From NCBI GenBank assembly GCA_905221605.1, contig CAJNDS010002672.1, forward strand, positions 1 through 64,000: DNA of 64,000 bases, in the 5' to 3' direction. This document shows positions 1 through 11,211 of the stretch, one piece after another. This DNA is from Symbiodinium natans (taxonomy: Eukaryota; Sar; Dinophyceae; Suessiales; Symbiodiniaceae). The position numbers were made by a program, and so were the translations under genes. The stretch's first letter is position 1. Every line of letters starts with the position of its first letter. Below the pieces are notes generated by a model. It saw only the letters and a program-made list of their open reading frames with translations, did not search any database and had not been told where the DNA came from.

Positions 1-227
1 CAAGCTGGAGACCTGCTCGGTAGGCCGTGCGCAGCGTGCCGCGGACTTGTGTTCGGACACTTTGGAGCGTCAAGACGCGCCTGCGCAGAGTGGCCTCGAG
101 GTCGACGTCATCCAAACTTTCAAGCCCTACTCGAAACGCTACTTCGGCAGACAGGACACGACGTTCAGGACCGGCCGGGATGGTCCCCGCCCCCGTCCCC
201 GCCCACCGCGCCGGCCACGCCCGCGTG

Positions 228-736
228 GTTCCAAAACCATCGCGAAAACCATGGTCCCCGACTTCGCTGCTTCCAAAACCATCGCGAATACCATGGTCCC
301 CGAATTCGCTGGTTCCAAAACCATCGCAAAAAACATGGTCCCCGAATTCGCTGCTTCCAAAACCATCGCGAATACCATGGTCCCCGAATTCGCTGCTTCC
401 AAAACCATCGATCTCAAATACCATGGTCCTCGAATTCGCTGTTTCCAAAACCACCATGGTCCCCGAGTTCGCTGGTTCCAAAACCATCGCAAATACCATG
501 GTCCCCGAGTTCGAGGGTTCCAAAAACCATCGCAAATACCATGGTTCCCGAATTCGTTGGTTCCAAAACCATCGCAAATACCATGGTCCCCGAATTCGCT
601 GGTTCCAAAACCATGGCAAATACCATGGTCCCCGAATTCGCTGGTTCCAAAACCATCGCAAATACCATGGTCACCGATTTCGCAAAATCACATGGTGCTC
701 CAATGCCGGGCGTGCGAAAACATCGCAAATTTCATG
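228..736. repeat. 42-bp minisatellite, about 12 units
   Basis: Units of about 42 bp carry a core reading ccatggtccccgaattcgct, followed by a ggttccaaaaccatcgc segment. Most units keep the period. A few have small indels near 405-465 and 520-535, which is why open frames exist in several frames at once. The period is a multiple of three, so translations look like a 14-residue repeat on either strand. I read this as satellite DNA and not as a gene. Units from 480 to 690 are the most uniform. Confidence 0.93.
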
Positions 737-2959
737 GTGATTTAATTCCCGGCGCGCGAAACTCACTTCGGTCAGATTTCACTGTGCTTCTCTTCTGTCC
801 TTTTTTCTTTGAAAGGCGCTCTGGAGTGTGGGCTTGTACGAAAACTTGCAGATTGTCGGAGTTGCACCTGGATCCAGATGCGGGTATCTGGTGGGCTCAC
901 AAAAACGTCGGGCCATTTTCCCTTCCTTGCAAATCAGCTTTCAAGACGGAGGACATTCCATGCAGCAGGAGGTACACGCGCCACAGTCGTCATCAAGGTA
1001 GGCATAAGCATGTTGTCCGTCCCAACAGCAGAAAGGAGTAGGAATCTGCTTTCACAAACAGTTCTTACGCAGTTTATTTTCATGCACTCTCTGGCCGAGT
1101 TTGTGCTTGCGTTGCGCTTGGAATTGCATATTTATTCGGTTTACTTTCCTATACTGCGTGGGATTATGACGACACGGTACGATATACCACGATATCATGG
1201 ATTTACTTCTCGAGAACTCCTTGGTGGAGACTTCAGCGCTTGTTTGGGAAGCCGGTTGTCGTGTGACGAAGTTGACCCCCCTGTTTCTTATGGGCAAGGC
1301 CGGTCCGGCGAACACATTAGGGAACATGTCAGCAAACTTATCCACGGGGCGTGACGCTGCATGTCCAGGTGTAAGCTGCCACCGACGACGCATCTTCCAG
1401 GTTTTCGTTTGCCTTGACGCGAGGATGCGGCGTTCCGCGCGAACACGCAAAGATGTGAAGGCAGGTCTTTCCATGCGAAGACGCGAAGATGCGAAGATGT
1501 GAAACCGTGCACGAAGGGCGTCAACGGCATCAAACGGCAAGAATGGCTCTCGTGCGGCGCTGTGCACATGGCTTGCTCCTGTCGCACCCGTCCCTCCGCC
1601 CAAAAGCCCACGACGGTGCACGTACTCTTTTTAACGTCTTCCACGTGCCCAAGGACGGTCAGATCGCCAGCCCGGCTCGGCCATGCTCAACAGTTTTGCC
1701 GATGTTGGAGGCGATGTCGCAATCATCTGCAATCCTGCTCGACGCGCCCACGACTGCGTCGCCTCACTCGCGCATTCGGCCCCAAGTCGTTAGAACATAA
1801 ATGTCCGCAAGGAATGCCACTGGTTTTTTGCGGGTTGGACGGCGGCAGAGGCTGCACTGCACAAGGCGTACTGCAACAATGCGAATCGGGCTGTGCTATC
1901 GCATCCCATTGTTCGCAGCCCTCGACGCGGGCCCTGCTGCCGACGCATCGGTCCCGCCCAGCCTGCAAAGTGAATTGGTACGGGTGGCTTGGTCAAGAAA
2001 AGGTCTGCAAATCCCTCGGCCCAGGTGCACGAGACACCAAGCGATGTTGTTGCTTGCCCACGCCCCTCCAGGCTTCGTTTTGCCGCACCGTTTTTTGGAC
2101 GCGAAAACAATGAGAACAGTCCCGATGCGCCAGCCCGAAGTCCCCTCCTCCCCCGCCCCGGCTCACCCCTTCCCGACCGCGCCCGTTTGGTGGACGCATG
2201 CGCGCGGAATGTTGCCGGCTGTAGGCCGAAGTTGGCTGCATCGGCGGGGATCGTCTCTTGCTAGAGGTGAGGCTGTGAGGAGCTTTCTCTCCTTCGGGGT
2301 ATGCATCCTTGAGCGCCACTCCGCGACTCCCTGCGTGGGGGAGCAACAGCTTCCAAGTTCGCCATGCCGACAACCCAGGCGTGCAGACCTCTTGCTCGCT
2401 AGCATTGCCCTGAACCCGTCGACCCGTTGACCCGTTGGCCCAACAATGTTATACGATTCTTGCAGAGTTCCTAGATCCTGGGCAGCTGGTTTTAATTTCT
2501 GCGTCGCGAACCCAGCGCGCCACTGGGGTTACATGTGGTTTGCTGCACTGGCCCGGTAGGACAGCACTGACGTGTTGGGTGAACGCGGATCGCTGCCCTA
2601 CTCGTTTGAAGTGCGGCTTCTGTGCTTCTCTTCTGAAAGGTTTCGCAAGCCGTGCGACATTCTTCCCTCACTCATGTGGCCTCGTGCCTACTGGTGGTGC
2701 AAGGCGGGCAGCAGCTTGTGTTGGGGCAACAGCATACATTCATAGGACGACGTGCGTTGAGCTTGTCGTCGTCACACCGCGCCGCGTGCCTCCCGCAGAG
2801 TGCAAACTCGCTGCACAATGTGTGCTGGCCTTGCTCGAGCCGAAGCCTCTTCTGCCAAAACGCACCTGCTACTTTCTCTGTACGACTGGGCTAGCTTCAA
2901 GTGTTCGCAACGCCATACAAAAACAACAAGAAGATGATTTTTGCTTCGAACCTCCCCAC
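737..2959. other. No supported gene
   Basis: Several open frames of 100-240 codons overlap here on both strands, but none shows a family motif, a consistent exon pattern or clear coding bias. The stretch is GC-rich and may be intergenic or intronic. Confidence 0.5.
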
Positions 2960-3155
2960 CCTCTCCTGGTAGAGATACTTTGGGGTTGGGCACTCCCGGG
3001 ACACTCTCTGGGGCTGGGCACTTTGGGGACATTGTGGGTTTCAGGGAGAGTCTGGGCTTGGGCACTCCAGTTGGGCACTCCGGACACTCCGTCCAGGGAG
3101 ACTCTGGGGTTGGGATCAGGAGACTCTGCTCTAGCGAGACTCTGAGGCTGGGCAC
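2960..3155. repeat. 26-27 bp minisatellite (gggcactcc family)
   Basis: Imperfect units built around ctctggggttgggcactcc repeat about seven times. The same family occurs in the opposite orientation at 56110-56280, where it reads ggagtgcccaaccccagaga. Open frames through it translate as Gly-Leu-Gly-Thr-Pro or Val-Pro-Asn-Pro repeats. I take these as a by-product of the satellite. Confidence 0.85.
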
Positions 3156-3988
3156 TTCCCCGCTTTTCTTGTTGTACGACTCGCACACTTGGGGCGGGTC
3201 TATGCATGAGCTTGCGTGGTAAAAGCGCGATCTCCGGGTTGGGTCGGCTGGGCAGGCCCAGGTCAAGGCGGTTGTCAACGGAAAAGATATTCATTGTCTT
3301 CTCATTTCAACAAGCGCCGAAAAGTTTAGGCATCTTGTAGAGGCCTGATGCTCTCGCAAGCCTTCAGGGGCTGGGAAGGATCAACTTTTACATGTAATTC
3401 AAGGCTGGCCAACGCAACAATTCGCAAACGTCCCGCTTTTGCGAGAGACTGGGGTCGCACAGGACTGGAGGCAGTATGAATGGCTTCGAGGATTCTACTT
3501 TCATGTTCGGGCCATCTCGACTGTTCGGATTATTCCGGCTTTGTGAACTTGTCGCTCCTCGTCGAGCATAGTCTACCGGATCCATATCCACCAGTGCAAA
3601 ATCCAAAACTACCCCAGCATGAACTATCTTTTTTTTCTGCGTTCTGTCGGAGACCTGCTCGGTAGCCAAGGCAATAGCGAATTGAGTCTACTGCCTCAAT
3701 GTCCTACTGCCTCAATGTCCACCATCGCAAAAGTAGCAAGCAGAAGCGGGCATACAACATGACTCGTAATAGATTGCTAGGATACTGCGTCTGTTAAATC
3801 AGAGACCTGGGTGGGCAAACTCCTTCAGATTTCCGTCCAGCCTCAGTGACCAGTGGTCCACTGCGCAAAAGGCCATATAAAAGCTCACACCCGAGGGGAT
3901 GCTTGTCACATCTTGTCAGGCATCCTTAAGGCATGAGCAAATCAATCTCCAGCTTCTTGGCCAAGTTGACGCCTACTACGGAGACAGC
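3156..3988. other. No supported gene; possible dispersed-repeat fragments
   Basis: The stretch lies downstream of the acyl-CoA ligase gene on the minus strand and may include its 3' region. A segment at 3341-3386 (gatgctctcgcaagc, then ggggctgggaaggatca) recurs at about 42119-42160. A second piece near 3850-3885 resembles 25972-26005. Both could be remnants of a dispersed element. No open frame carries a recognisable domain. Confidence 0.4.
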
Positions 3989-6900
3989 TCAACAAGAAAG
4001 AAAGAGGCCCCACATCCTTCTCCAAAAAGCTGGGGGTCTCTTCTCTGCAACTGCTCTGAGTCGCCAACGAGCCGGCTTTCCAGTCGCGCCTTCACCATGT
4101 CCGAAGACTCTCATACTACTATGGCTGCTGTTCAGAAACGTTGTTGCAACATGTTGCACAACGCCGTTGCAACAGGCCGTGTGCAAGGGGGCCCCGGCCC
4201 TTGGGAAGCTCCTTCATGGTCACCAGCACCTCCGAGGAGGAAGTCGGAAGAACCAGGTGGGGCAACCTCCCTCAGAGAACCCGCCTCCGGGCACCATTTG
4301 TCCTGCAGCACCTGCCAGGATCTTGTAGCGTCCAACCCTCGACGACACCAAGTGATGGATTGCGGGCCTTGTCTTTCATGAGCCACTGTCGGAGATCAAA
4401 GAGCTTGAGGGACTTGCCCTCCTTCCAGAAGGAAGTCTCATGCCAAAGAAGACAAAAGGGCAGATTGCTCTCCGGCCGTTGTTCTGCTGTTTCGGTTTGT
4501 CTCTTGCTTCTTGTGTCTTCCTAACATTCCTTTCCTTTCCTTCCCCTCCCTTCCCTTCCCATGCCGTGCCCAGATGAGCGGGGCCACCCTCAAGCAACGA
4601 ACCGATTGTGTCTGTCTCTATGTCCCTCTCTCTGTCTCTCTTGACTTTCGCTTGCACGTCCTTGGGAATGACCACGACACCTTGGGTGGGCTCGGAATGG
4701 CTTGGTGAACTTTTCGGAGAGAGGAAGCAGGTGGAGGCGTCTTTCGGATGCCGTTTGGCACTTCTCGACATGTGAGCCGAGCCCTCGGCCGACCGATTCT
4801 CCAAGCATGCTGTGAGGACCTGAACGTGATACAACAAACGCAACACGTGCAAACAAAGGACTTCACACCTGCAGCATGCAGCATGCAGTATGCCATAGCT
4901 GCAGATCTTTCTTGCTCTCAGTTGGGAGCATGCGAAGCAAAGGACATCGCTGACATCGGCGTGTCTTCTGACCCTGAGGCCGATATGACAGGAGGAAGTG
5001 CATCAGGCTTCACAAGTCACCAAGGATGCACGCGGCGATTGATCGGCCGAGGGCTAAGCGCATCCTCCACTTCGAACGGGGAGATCTGAAAACAAAGCAA
5101 AGCTTCTGTTTTGTCGTAGTCGTGTGCAACATTCGCGCGCAAAAACTCGTGAGAAACTTCTCACACAGAAGCCTTCTCACCCGCTCGGTTGATGAGTTCC
5201 TTGAAGCGGCCTAGGGCGCACGATGGTGCACGACATTGTACAATGCGCTCAGTTCAAGGCAACTTCTACTCAAGTTTTCAATGCATCGGCGGCTAACCTG
5301 ACGGCTCAGGCCTATGAGGTAGAGGTATCCGTCCTCATCCACCCAGCCCTTGTCACCGCCTGCTCTCTTCGGAGTCTTCAAAGGCTTCAAAGATTTCACA
5401 TGGCTTGACGGTTTGACGGCTTGGCCCTTTCACGCAACAGCGCGCTTAAGCTCGATCTTAAGCGCGGCACTCCTCATGTAGCCGTCCGTGAAGGCTTCTT
5501 CGTTCGGATCCTCCCAGGTTGCGAGTTTCGAGACGAGAGCTGAGCACGAAAGCACAGCGCACATGCTGCCCGACCCTGCATGGCCCTCCTAGCCTTGTCC
5601 ATATGCGGCCTCATCTCGTAGCCCTTCATGACCTTGAATACGCTTGAACCATGGGAAGGCGCTCCGCAGCTTATGCCTTCGCACCTCTCACAGCCTCACT
5701 GACACCCGAAACCACCTTCATCCGACCCCCCCACTCCACCCTCTCCATGGCCGAGGGGCGCAAGGGCCGCGCACGCAGACCTCGCCCTCCTCGCCTGGGC
5801 CTGGCTTCCCGTGGGTTTGAGGCTGAGGCGTGTTGGGGGTGCGCGTCCTCCTGCAAACGCACGTTGTCCATTTTTCCAGCTTGGCCCCTGCCCAGCGCCT
5901 ATCTTCCCCGAAAATGTGCACTCGGCTAATTCACATGCACTCACAGCACTACGGAAGCTTATGGCATCCGGCTGAAGCTGCACGTCAATAATGTCTGACC
6001 AGAGTCTCAGCACATACAGCCACTGGTGTGCTCCTCCACAGGCTCTGAGGCCACAATTCAAGCTGATCAGATTCGGCACCAGCAAAGCCGCCTTCATCAA
6101 CGCAAGGAAACTCAATGCTGCTTCCCATTCCTGAGCCTTCTCACAAGCATCGACAACACTGCCGAAACTGACGACATTCGGGCTCAGCAATGCGTACACC
6201 ATGGCAGTCAGCAGCCGAACAGCCTCTTCCCACCTACTGGCACTCCCACATGCACTGATGGCACTGCTGAAGCTGATCACGTTGGGCCTCACCCCGCGGG
6301 AAATCATCGAATGCAGCAGGCTCAAGGCAACCACCCACTCACCGCACCTCTCGCAAGCGGTGATTGCGCTGTTGAAAGTCACGACGTTTGCTGCGACTTT
6401 TGCACGATCCATGTCGGCCAAAAGCTGCAACGCCACTAACCACTGCTCGCCCTTGCCACAGGCGCTGATGGCAGTGCTGTAGCTGACGACATTCGGAGCC
6501 GATGGTCCATTTTGTCCATTTTGCATTTTTTGAAGCAAACACACTGCACCTTGCCACTGGCCTTCCATCTCGCACCCGCAGATGGCGGTACTAAAGGTGA
6601 TCACATTCGGCTGCACCATCTCTGTCGCCATCACATCCAACAGGTCTAGGGCCCAAAGCCAATGGCTGGAATTGGCGCATGCGCTTGCCGCACTGCTGTA
6701 GGTAACTACGTTGCCAGCCACGTGCTCCAGAGCCATGGCCTTCAAAAGGCCCAAGGCTCCTAGCCATTGGCTACAACCCTCACATGCGCTGACTGCGCTA
6801 CCGAAGCTGTACACATCTCGCAGCATGACAAGTCTTGGCTCGCTCAGAAGGCAGACTGCTGTCATCCATTGGGATTGGCACGATGCCAGGGCGCTGTTGA

Positions 6901-9900
6901 AGCTGATTGTCCGAACTCTGGCTGAAGCCATGGCCAGCAGCAGGTTGCATGCCAAACGCCAGCAGCGGGCTTGACTGGAGGTACGGATCGCGGCAGAACT
7001 CACAGCATCCAAGCTCTTTGGAGTGCATGTGGTCGAGATTCGACCGAGCCAACTGAGCGTCTCCGTCCATGCTGTCGTGGCCTTGGTAGTGAGTCCTTGG
7101 CTCAGATCTGGGCCCATTGCAAAGCACCCCTGCTGGAATGCCAACACAGGGAACGGGCATGTTTCAAGGTTGCCCGCTCTCTAAGCTTGCTCAAGACAGA
7201 ACCCACAGAACAGCGTTTTTGCTTGGAGCCGCGATGCTTCCGAGTCTGGCACATGGATGATGAGTATGGACGGACAAGTGTAGCTGGAAGTAAACATCAA
7301 CACATACCGGACACAACTGAGAACCAAATCAACATGCAACAGATGTGAGCTCTGAGCCACTCTGAGCCCCCAGGCCCATGCGCTTGTTGCCCGGCCACCC
7401 TTCCATGACCGCCACCTCGGGCCTGCAAGCCACTGCCATTTGTGGTCTGCCAACTGCAAGCTTCGGCCGAAACCTGGCCGTGGAGTCTCTTGAGGCTGCG
7501 GCCCCACAGCCGGCCCGACAGATTTCAGTTTCCTGACACCATACCTGTCAAGCCGAGTGCAGCTGCAAGACTCTGCAAAACCCGGTATTTACGCGAAAAA
7601 ACAGGCAGACCTTCAGGCTTTGCAAAACTGATCGAACATGAAAACACACAGAATCTGAGGACCGCGCCGCGGGTTGGAGCAGAGAGGGTTGGCCTGTTAG
7701 AACCAGAAGAAGGTGGCTTGCCATCACTTCAATCTTAGCTGAATCACCATGTGATACTGCCAACTTTGCCTCAGTCATGGAATAGGCCGGCAACACCGTC
7801 GCCTGAGGCAGACTGCATAGGTGCTTTTCTGGTCTCCTTATGCACTCTTGCACGTCTGGCTAGCTGCTTCATCCTGACCATCATGCAAATTTGACAACAT
7901 TCCGCATGGAAACACCGAGCTGAGAAACCATATGTACTTGAAGCAAAAATTGGTTGACCAGGAACTCTTGCATGACTCGGGCACCTTGAAGAATTCCTCC
8001 ATCTGCTCTGCGAGGCTTGGCCTGGCCGTGCTCAGCACTCTGCCCAACTGGCCATACCGCCCACTGCCAGATGCTTCCATGCAAACTCACAGCTTCATTC
8101 AAAAACACACCGGTTTCAAGAAGACCCACAGTGGCCCCTGTTGGAACTTTCATCCGTCCCCTACTCCTACCATCAACATTACCAGCCCGAAGCTAGACTC
8201 AAAACCAATACGTCCTGGCTTTAGGGTTTAGGGTTTAGGGTTTAGGGCTTGGGCTTGGGGTTCAGGGTGTAGCATCGGTCAGCTGGACGCTGTATTGTGT
8301 ATTGAACTCAGTATTACTCAGCACGAAGGGAACCATGAGGCACGAAATGGCTCCAAAGAACCGGGTTCATGTGACTTTGTGTTTGTACGCGCCGTCGGTG
8401 CAGGTGCCGAAACAGCCGGATGCTGGGAGCCCCGTCAAAAGCGCTGCAGAGTCGTTGCGGATCACCCGCAGCGGGCTCCTCGGTCGCGCACATCGCAGCA
8501 TCTCGCACGAGGCACATGGACGTGAGCATTTGACAGATTCTCACGCATCCCTACCATTCCACCATGCACAGGCAGGACAAGAACACCTGATCCACCATGG
8601 AACTGGTCATCCCAAGCTCACGTTCCAAACACCTTATGAAACCTCGCACCAAACGAAAGACTTGGGAACCCCCAACGTCGCACGCCGAGTCTTGCACAAG
8701 ACAATGCACACGAAAATTGTTCAGCGCATCCGATGCAGCAGTACAGGCTGAGCTTTGAGTCTCTGGCTCGAAGCTTTTTGCCTCCTGCCCAAGAGACATG
8801 ACATGAACATCTTAGTTCAGGACGGCAAGAGACCTGAACTGCCATGCCTTGGCAAGAGCCATCAGTGACATGTGGTGGGCAGGTACCGCCGAGTACGAAG
8901 TAGGCCTCGCAACAATTGACCCACTGTTCACTCAGACACAGGATGGCATCTGCATGCACAGCTCATGTTTGTTCCCCCCCACATCCATGGCTTGCTTCTC
9001 CCGGGACTTCTTGCCATCTAGGCAGTCTAGGAGAACGCCTCGTGAATGCCTGCGCACTGAGGGCACGCTGAGAGCTCTCAGCATCTGGCAATGGCTCTTT
9101 GCCCATCGCCGCAAAGAAGCTGTGGGCCTCGAACACTGCAGCAGAAGCTCGGAGTATTTTCCGATATTGTGCCACAACATCAATGCAACTCAGGTTTCAG
9201 CCTTGTACTGCCCCGGCAGTGCAATAAACTTGGCGCCACTGTACCTAAGCCAGGCATAGCCAGATTAGAGTGATTCCATAGCACACTCATCTCCAGGCTG
9301 GGCATCCGACGGGTCGCAACATGCAAGCATCATCAACGTATTGCAACCAAAGAGCGCTGACATGAGCAGGTTCTCCATCAAGCCCGCGATGTGGAACATC
9401 GGCCTCTGGTGCACGCAAAATCTCTCTTACACGCACGGCAGTCCGAATCTGAGAGTCTGAGAGCTCAGAGGCCGCGAGCTCAAAGGCCCGTCTGTGAGGA
9501 CTCTCGTGGTCATGCTGAGTCATGCTGAGGTCACCGGCATGGTGTTGATGAAGACGTCATCAGGGCCGAGGCAATTGGCGGCTGCATGGCACATGCCGCC
9601 GATGGCCATGCTCTCATGCCTAACTGAACATGAAATTTGCTATGCAAAGGCTGATCTGCAAGGCGGATTCTGCAACATCTGCACTTGAATCTGCACTCTT
9701 GCTGGATTCTGCTCACACCCATGAGTCCGAAGCGTGATCGGCACGATCTTCGGCTTCTTCGTTGTGCCCGAGGTGTGCAACACCAGGCATACCTTGGCAT
9801 CCCAGCAGCATGTTTGCCTGCGGCATGGATTGGATGCAAACTGAACCTGAAAGCAATGCTGTCTGGGTGGTGAGCATGTTCCCGCTTCACTGTCTCCAGC

Positions 9901-11211
9901 GGGGGACCTAGCCTACAGCTGCGCGCAGGTGCAGAACAGCATGCTCTCCCGGTTGTCTCTCTCTGCACACCAAGGTCTGTGCTTGTCACCCGTCAAAGGC
10001 TTTCCGGCCGCATGCTTTTCGATTGCAAACAGACCTGCCACCTCTGGCCTGAGTCGCAGGGTCTGAGCTGTTTGGAGCCGTTTGGATCTTGCGGAACTTT
10101 GACATTGGTCAGCTGCATAGCTATGAGTTCTCAGCAAAGGACCTGCGACCTACCACATGCACCCCTGACTGAGGACAGAACGACGGGATCAGTTGAAGAA
10201 TTATTTGGATCTTCTTTTTGCGAGCCTGTTCTCAGTCGAAACAAAGCAGTGACCGTAGTACGTGAAATTACGTGAAGTACGGTAAAAATGGCAACGTGTC
10301 GACGTGTGCCTGTGCGACTGCAATGGTAGTTGCCTGAGGACACACACACACACAATGTCAGAGACTGTAAGGGCAGCATGATTGTCACTTGGGTTCCGAG
10401 TGCATGGCCGCTTTGTCATCGGCATCCAGACCATCTGCTTTTTGAACAACGAGACCCTGAACTCAGGGTTTTTTACACAAAAGAGTAGATCAGCGAAGCC
10501 TTGAGATGCCTGGAACGCTCAACATTCAACACGCGGCACTTCGACAGATTTGCCCCAGCCTTGCACGGCAAGTCATCATACTCGAAATCAAACTCGTCTG
10601 CCTGAGCAGCCGGCTCTAGCGGTTCGATGCTTCCCGAGGCTCTCACTACACGAACCACTAAGCCCCACTGCACGCAGATAAAGATTTAATGGCGCGACCG
10701 TGCAGCGAACTGCGAAGGCCTCAGCAAAGGTCCGATCGCAACACATCGCAACCAGCCAGTTTATCAATGCACCTTAAGTTGGTTTACTCGGGCATCTGCC
10801 AAGTAAGCGACTGCGAGCTCTGGCCCAGTTGGAAAAACTAGGCACAGGCGGTCCTGCAAGCATCGTATATGCCCGACATGATAGTGTACGTAACTTCAAG
10901 TACAGAACCTGCTGAAAAGAGAAACGAGTTCCTCTCGACCCATTCCTGGGATATCATTTCTTTCGTCAATGATGAAGGCCTCTTGCAAAGCCGCACAGAG
11001 CCGGAGACCACGCACAGAAGCCAAGAAGCCAAGCCCGCTGTTGCGCAATCGGGAACTTGGAAGCCAAAGGGTGGTCAAGGCCATCCAAGGCCTTGAGCTC
11101 TTTGAAGGTCAGCGGACGTCTGCCATCCGTCGCGAAGAGGAAAGGCTCCTCCTGATCTTTAGAACGGACGCTCTCTGTGAGCATATTCGACAGCAGGAAA
11201 GCACTCGGCAT
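3989..11211 (-). CDS. Acyl-CoA ligase, ANL (AMP-binding) superfamily, more than 25 exons
   Basis: It activates a carboxylic acid with ATP and loads it on CoA. I would place it with oxalate- or 4-coumarate-CoA-ligase-like enzymes; the substrate is unknown. Exons in order (minus strand): 11211-11092 (DGRRPLTFKEL), ~10853-10797 (VFPTGPELAVAYLA), ~10615-10560, 10048-10016, ~9958, 9792-9719 (P-loop LHTSGTTKKPK), 9619-9539 (LGPDDVFINTM), 9403-~9348 (MFHIAGL), ~9246-9192, ~9121, ~8478-8437, 8021-7985, 7802-7770 (VLPAYSMTE), 7693-7668, 7532-7503 (SVGPAVG), 7422-7399, 5850-~5762 (GEEGEVCVRGP), 5632-5594, 5510-5471, 5359-5312 (SGDKGWVDEDGYLYLIG), 5210-5173, 5085-5048 (ISPFEVEDAL), 4964-4930, 4819-~4787 (MLGESVG), 4680-4646, 4412-4368, 4311-4285, 4229-4199, 4089-3989 (GATGKPAR with the catalytic Lys). 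Most joins keep frame. The first Met, a segment near 9.0-8.5 kb and the stop are uncertain. The A5 motif has Ser where Gly is usual. Confidence 0.82.
5696..7147 (-). CDS. Pentatricopeptide repeat (PPR) protein nested in an intron of the acyl-CoA ligase gene
   Basis: A single open frame holds about ten tandem 35-residue PPR helix pairs, with repeats such as VVTYSSAASACANSSHW, NVISFSSAISACG and PNVVSFGSVVDACEKAQEW. PPR proteins bind single-stranded RNA, usually in organelles, and act in RNA processing or editing. The array runs from about residue 50 to 400 and stops near 5937. The remaining frame down to the stop at 5696 has no PPR character and overlaps the ligase exon at 5850-5762 in another frame, so the true 3' end is probably near 5930 or is spliced. 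The array has no introns, whereas the host gene has very many, which suggests a retroposed copy. The start Met at 7147 is only the first in frame. I see no clear targeting peptide. Confidence 0.8.
   Translation of the reverse strand: MLAFQQGCFAMGPDLSQGLTTKATTAWTETLSWLGRISTTCTPKSLDAVSSAAIRTSSQARCWRLACNLLLAMASARVRTISFNSALASCQSQWMTAVCLLSEPRLVMLRDVYSFGSAVSACEGCSQWLGALGLLKAMALEHVAGNVVTYSSAASACANSSHWLWALDLLDVMATEMVQPNVITFSTAICGCEMEGQWQGAVCLLQKMQNGQNGPSAPNVVSYSTAISACGKGEQWLVALQLLADMDRAKVAANVVTFNSAITACERCGEWVVALSLLHSMISRGVRPNVISFSSAISACGSASRWEEAVRLLTAMVYALLSPNVVSFGSVVDACEKAQEWEAALSFLALMKAALLVPNLISLNCGLRACGGAHQWLYVLRLWSDIIDVQLQPDAISFRSAVSACELAECTFSGKIGAGQGPSWKNGQRAFAGGRAPPTRLSLKPTGSQAQARRARSACAALAPLGHGEGGVGGSDEGGFGCQ
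8220..8247 (+). repeat. Interstitial telomere-type repeat, (TTTAGGG)4
   Basis: Four exact TTTAGGG units are followed by degenerate units (cttgggcttggggttcaggg) to about 8272. The array lies in an intron of the acyl-CoA ligase gene, between exons near 8478 and 8021. TTTAGGG is the telomere repeat of dinoflagellates and plants. Confidence 0.9.

Noticed and set aside
27-1041. Three overlapping plus-strand open frames of 230-330 codons
   Set aside because: They are by-products of the 42-bp minisatellite. All three frames and the reverse strand are open together and there is no domain.
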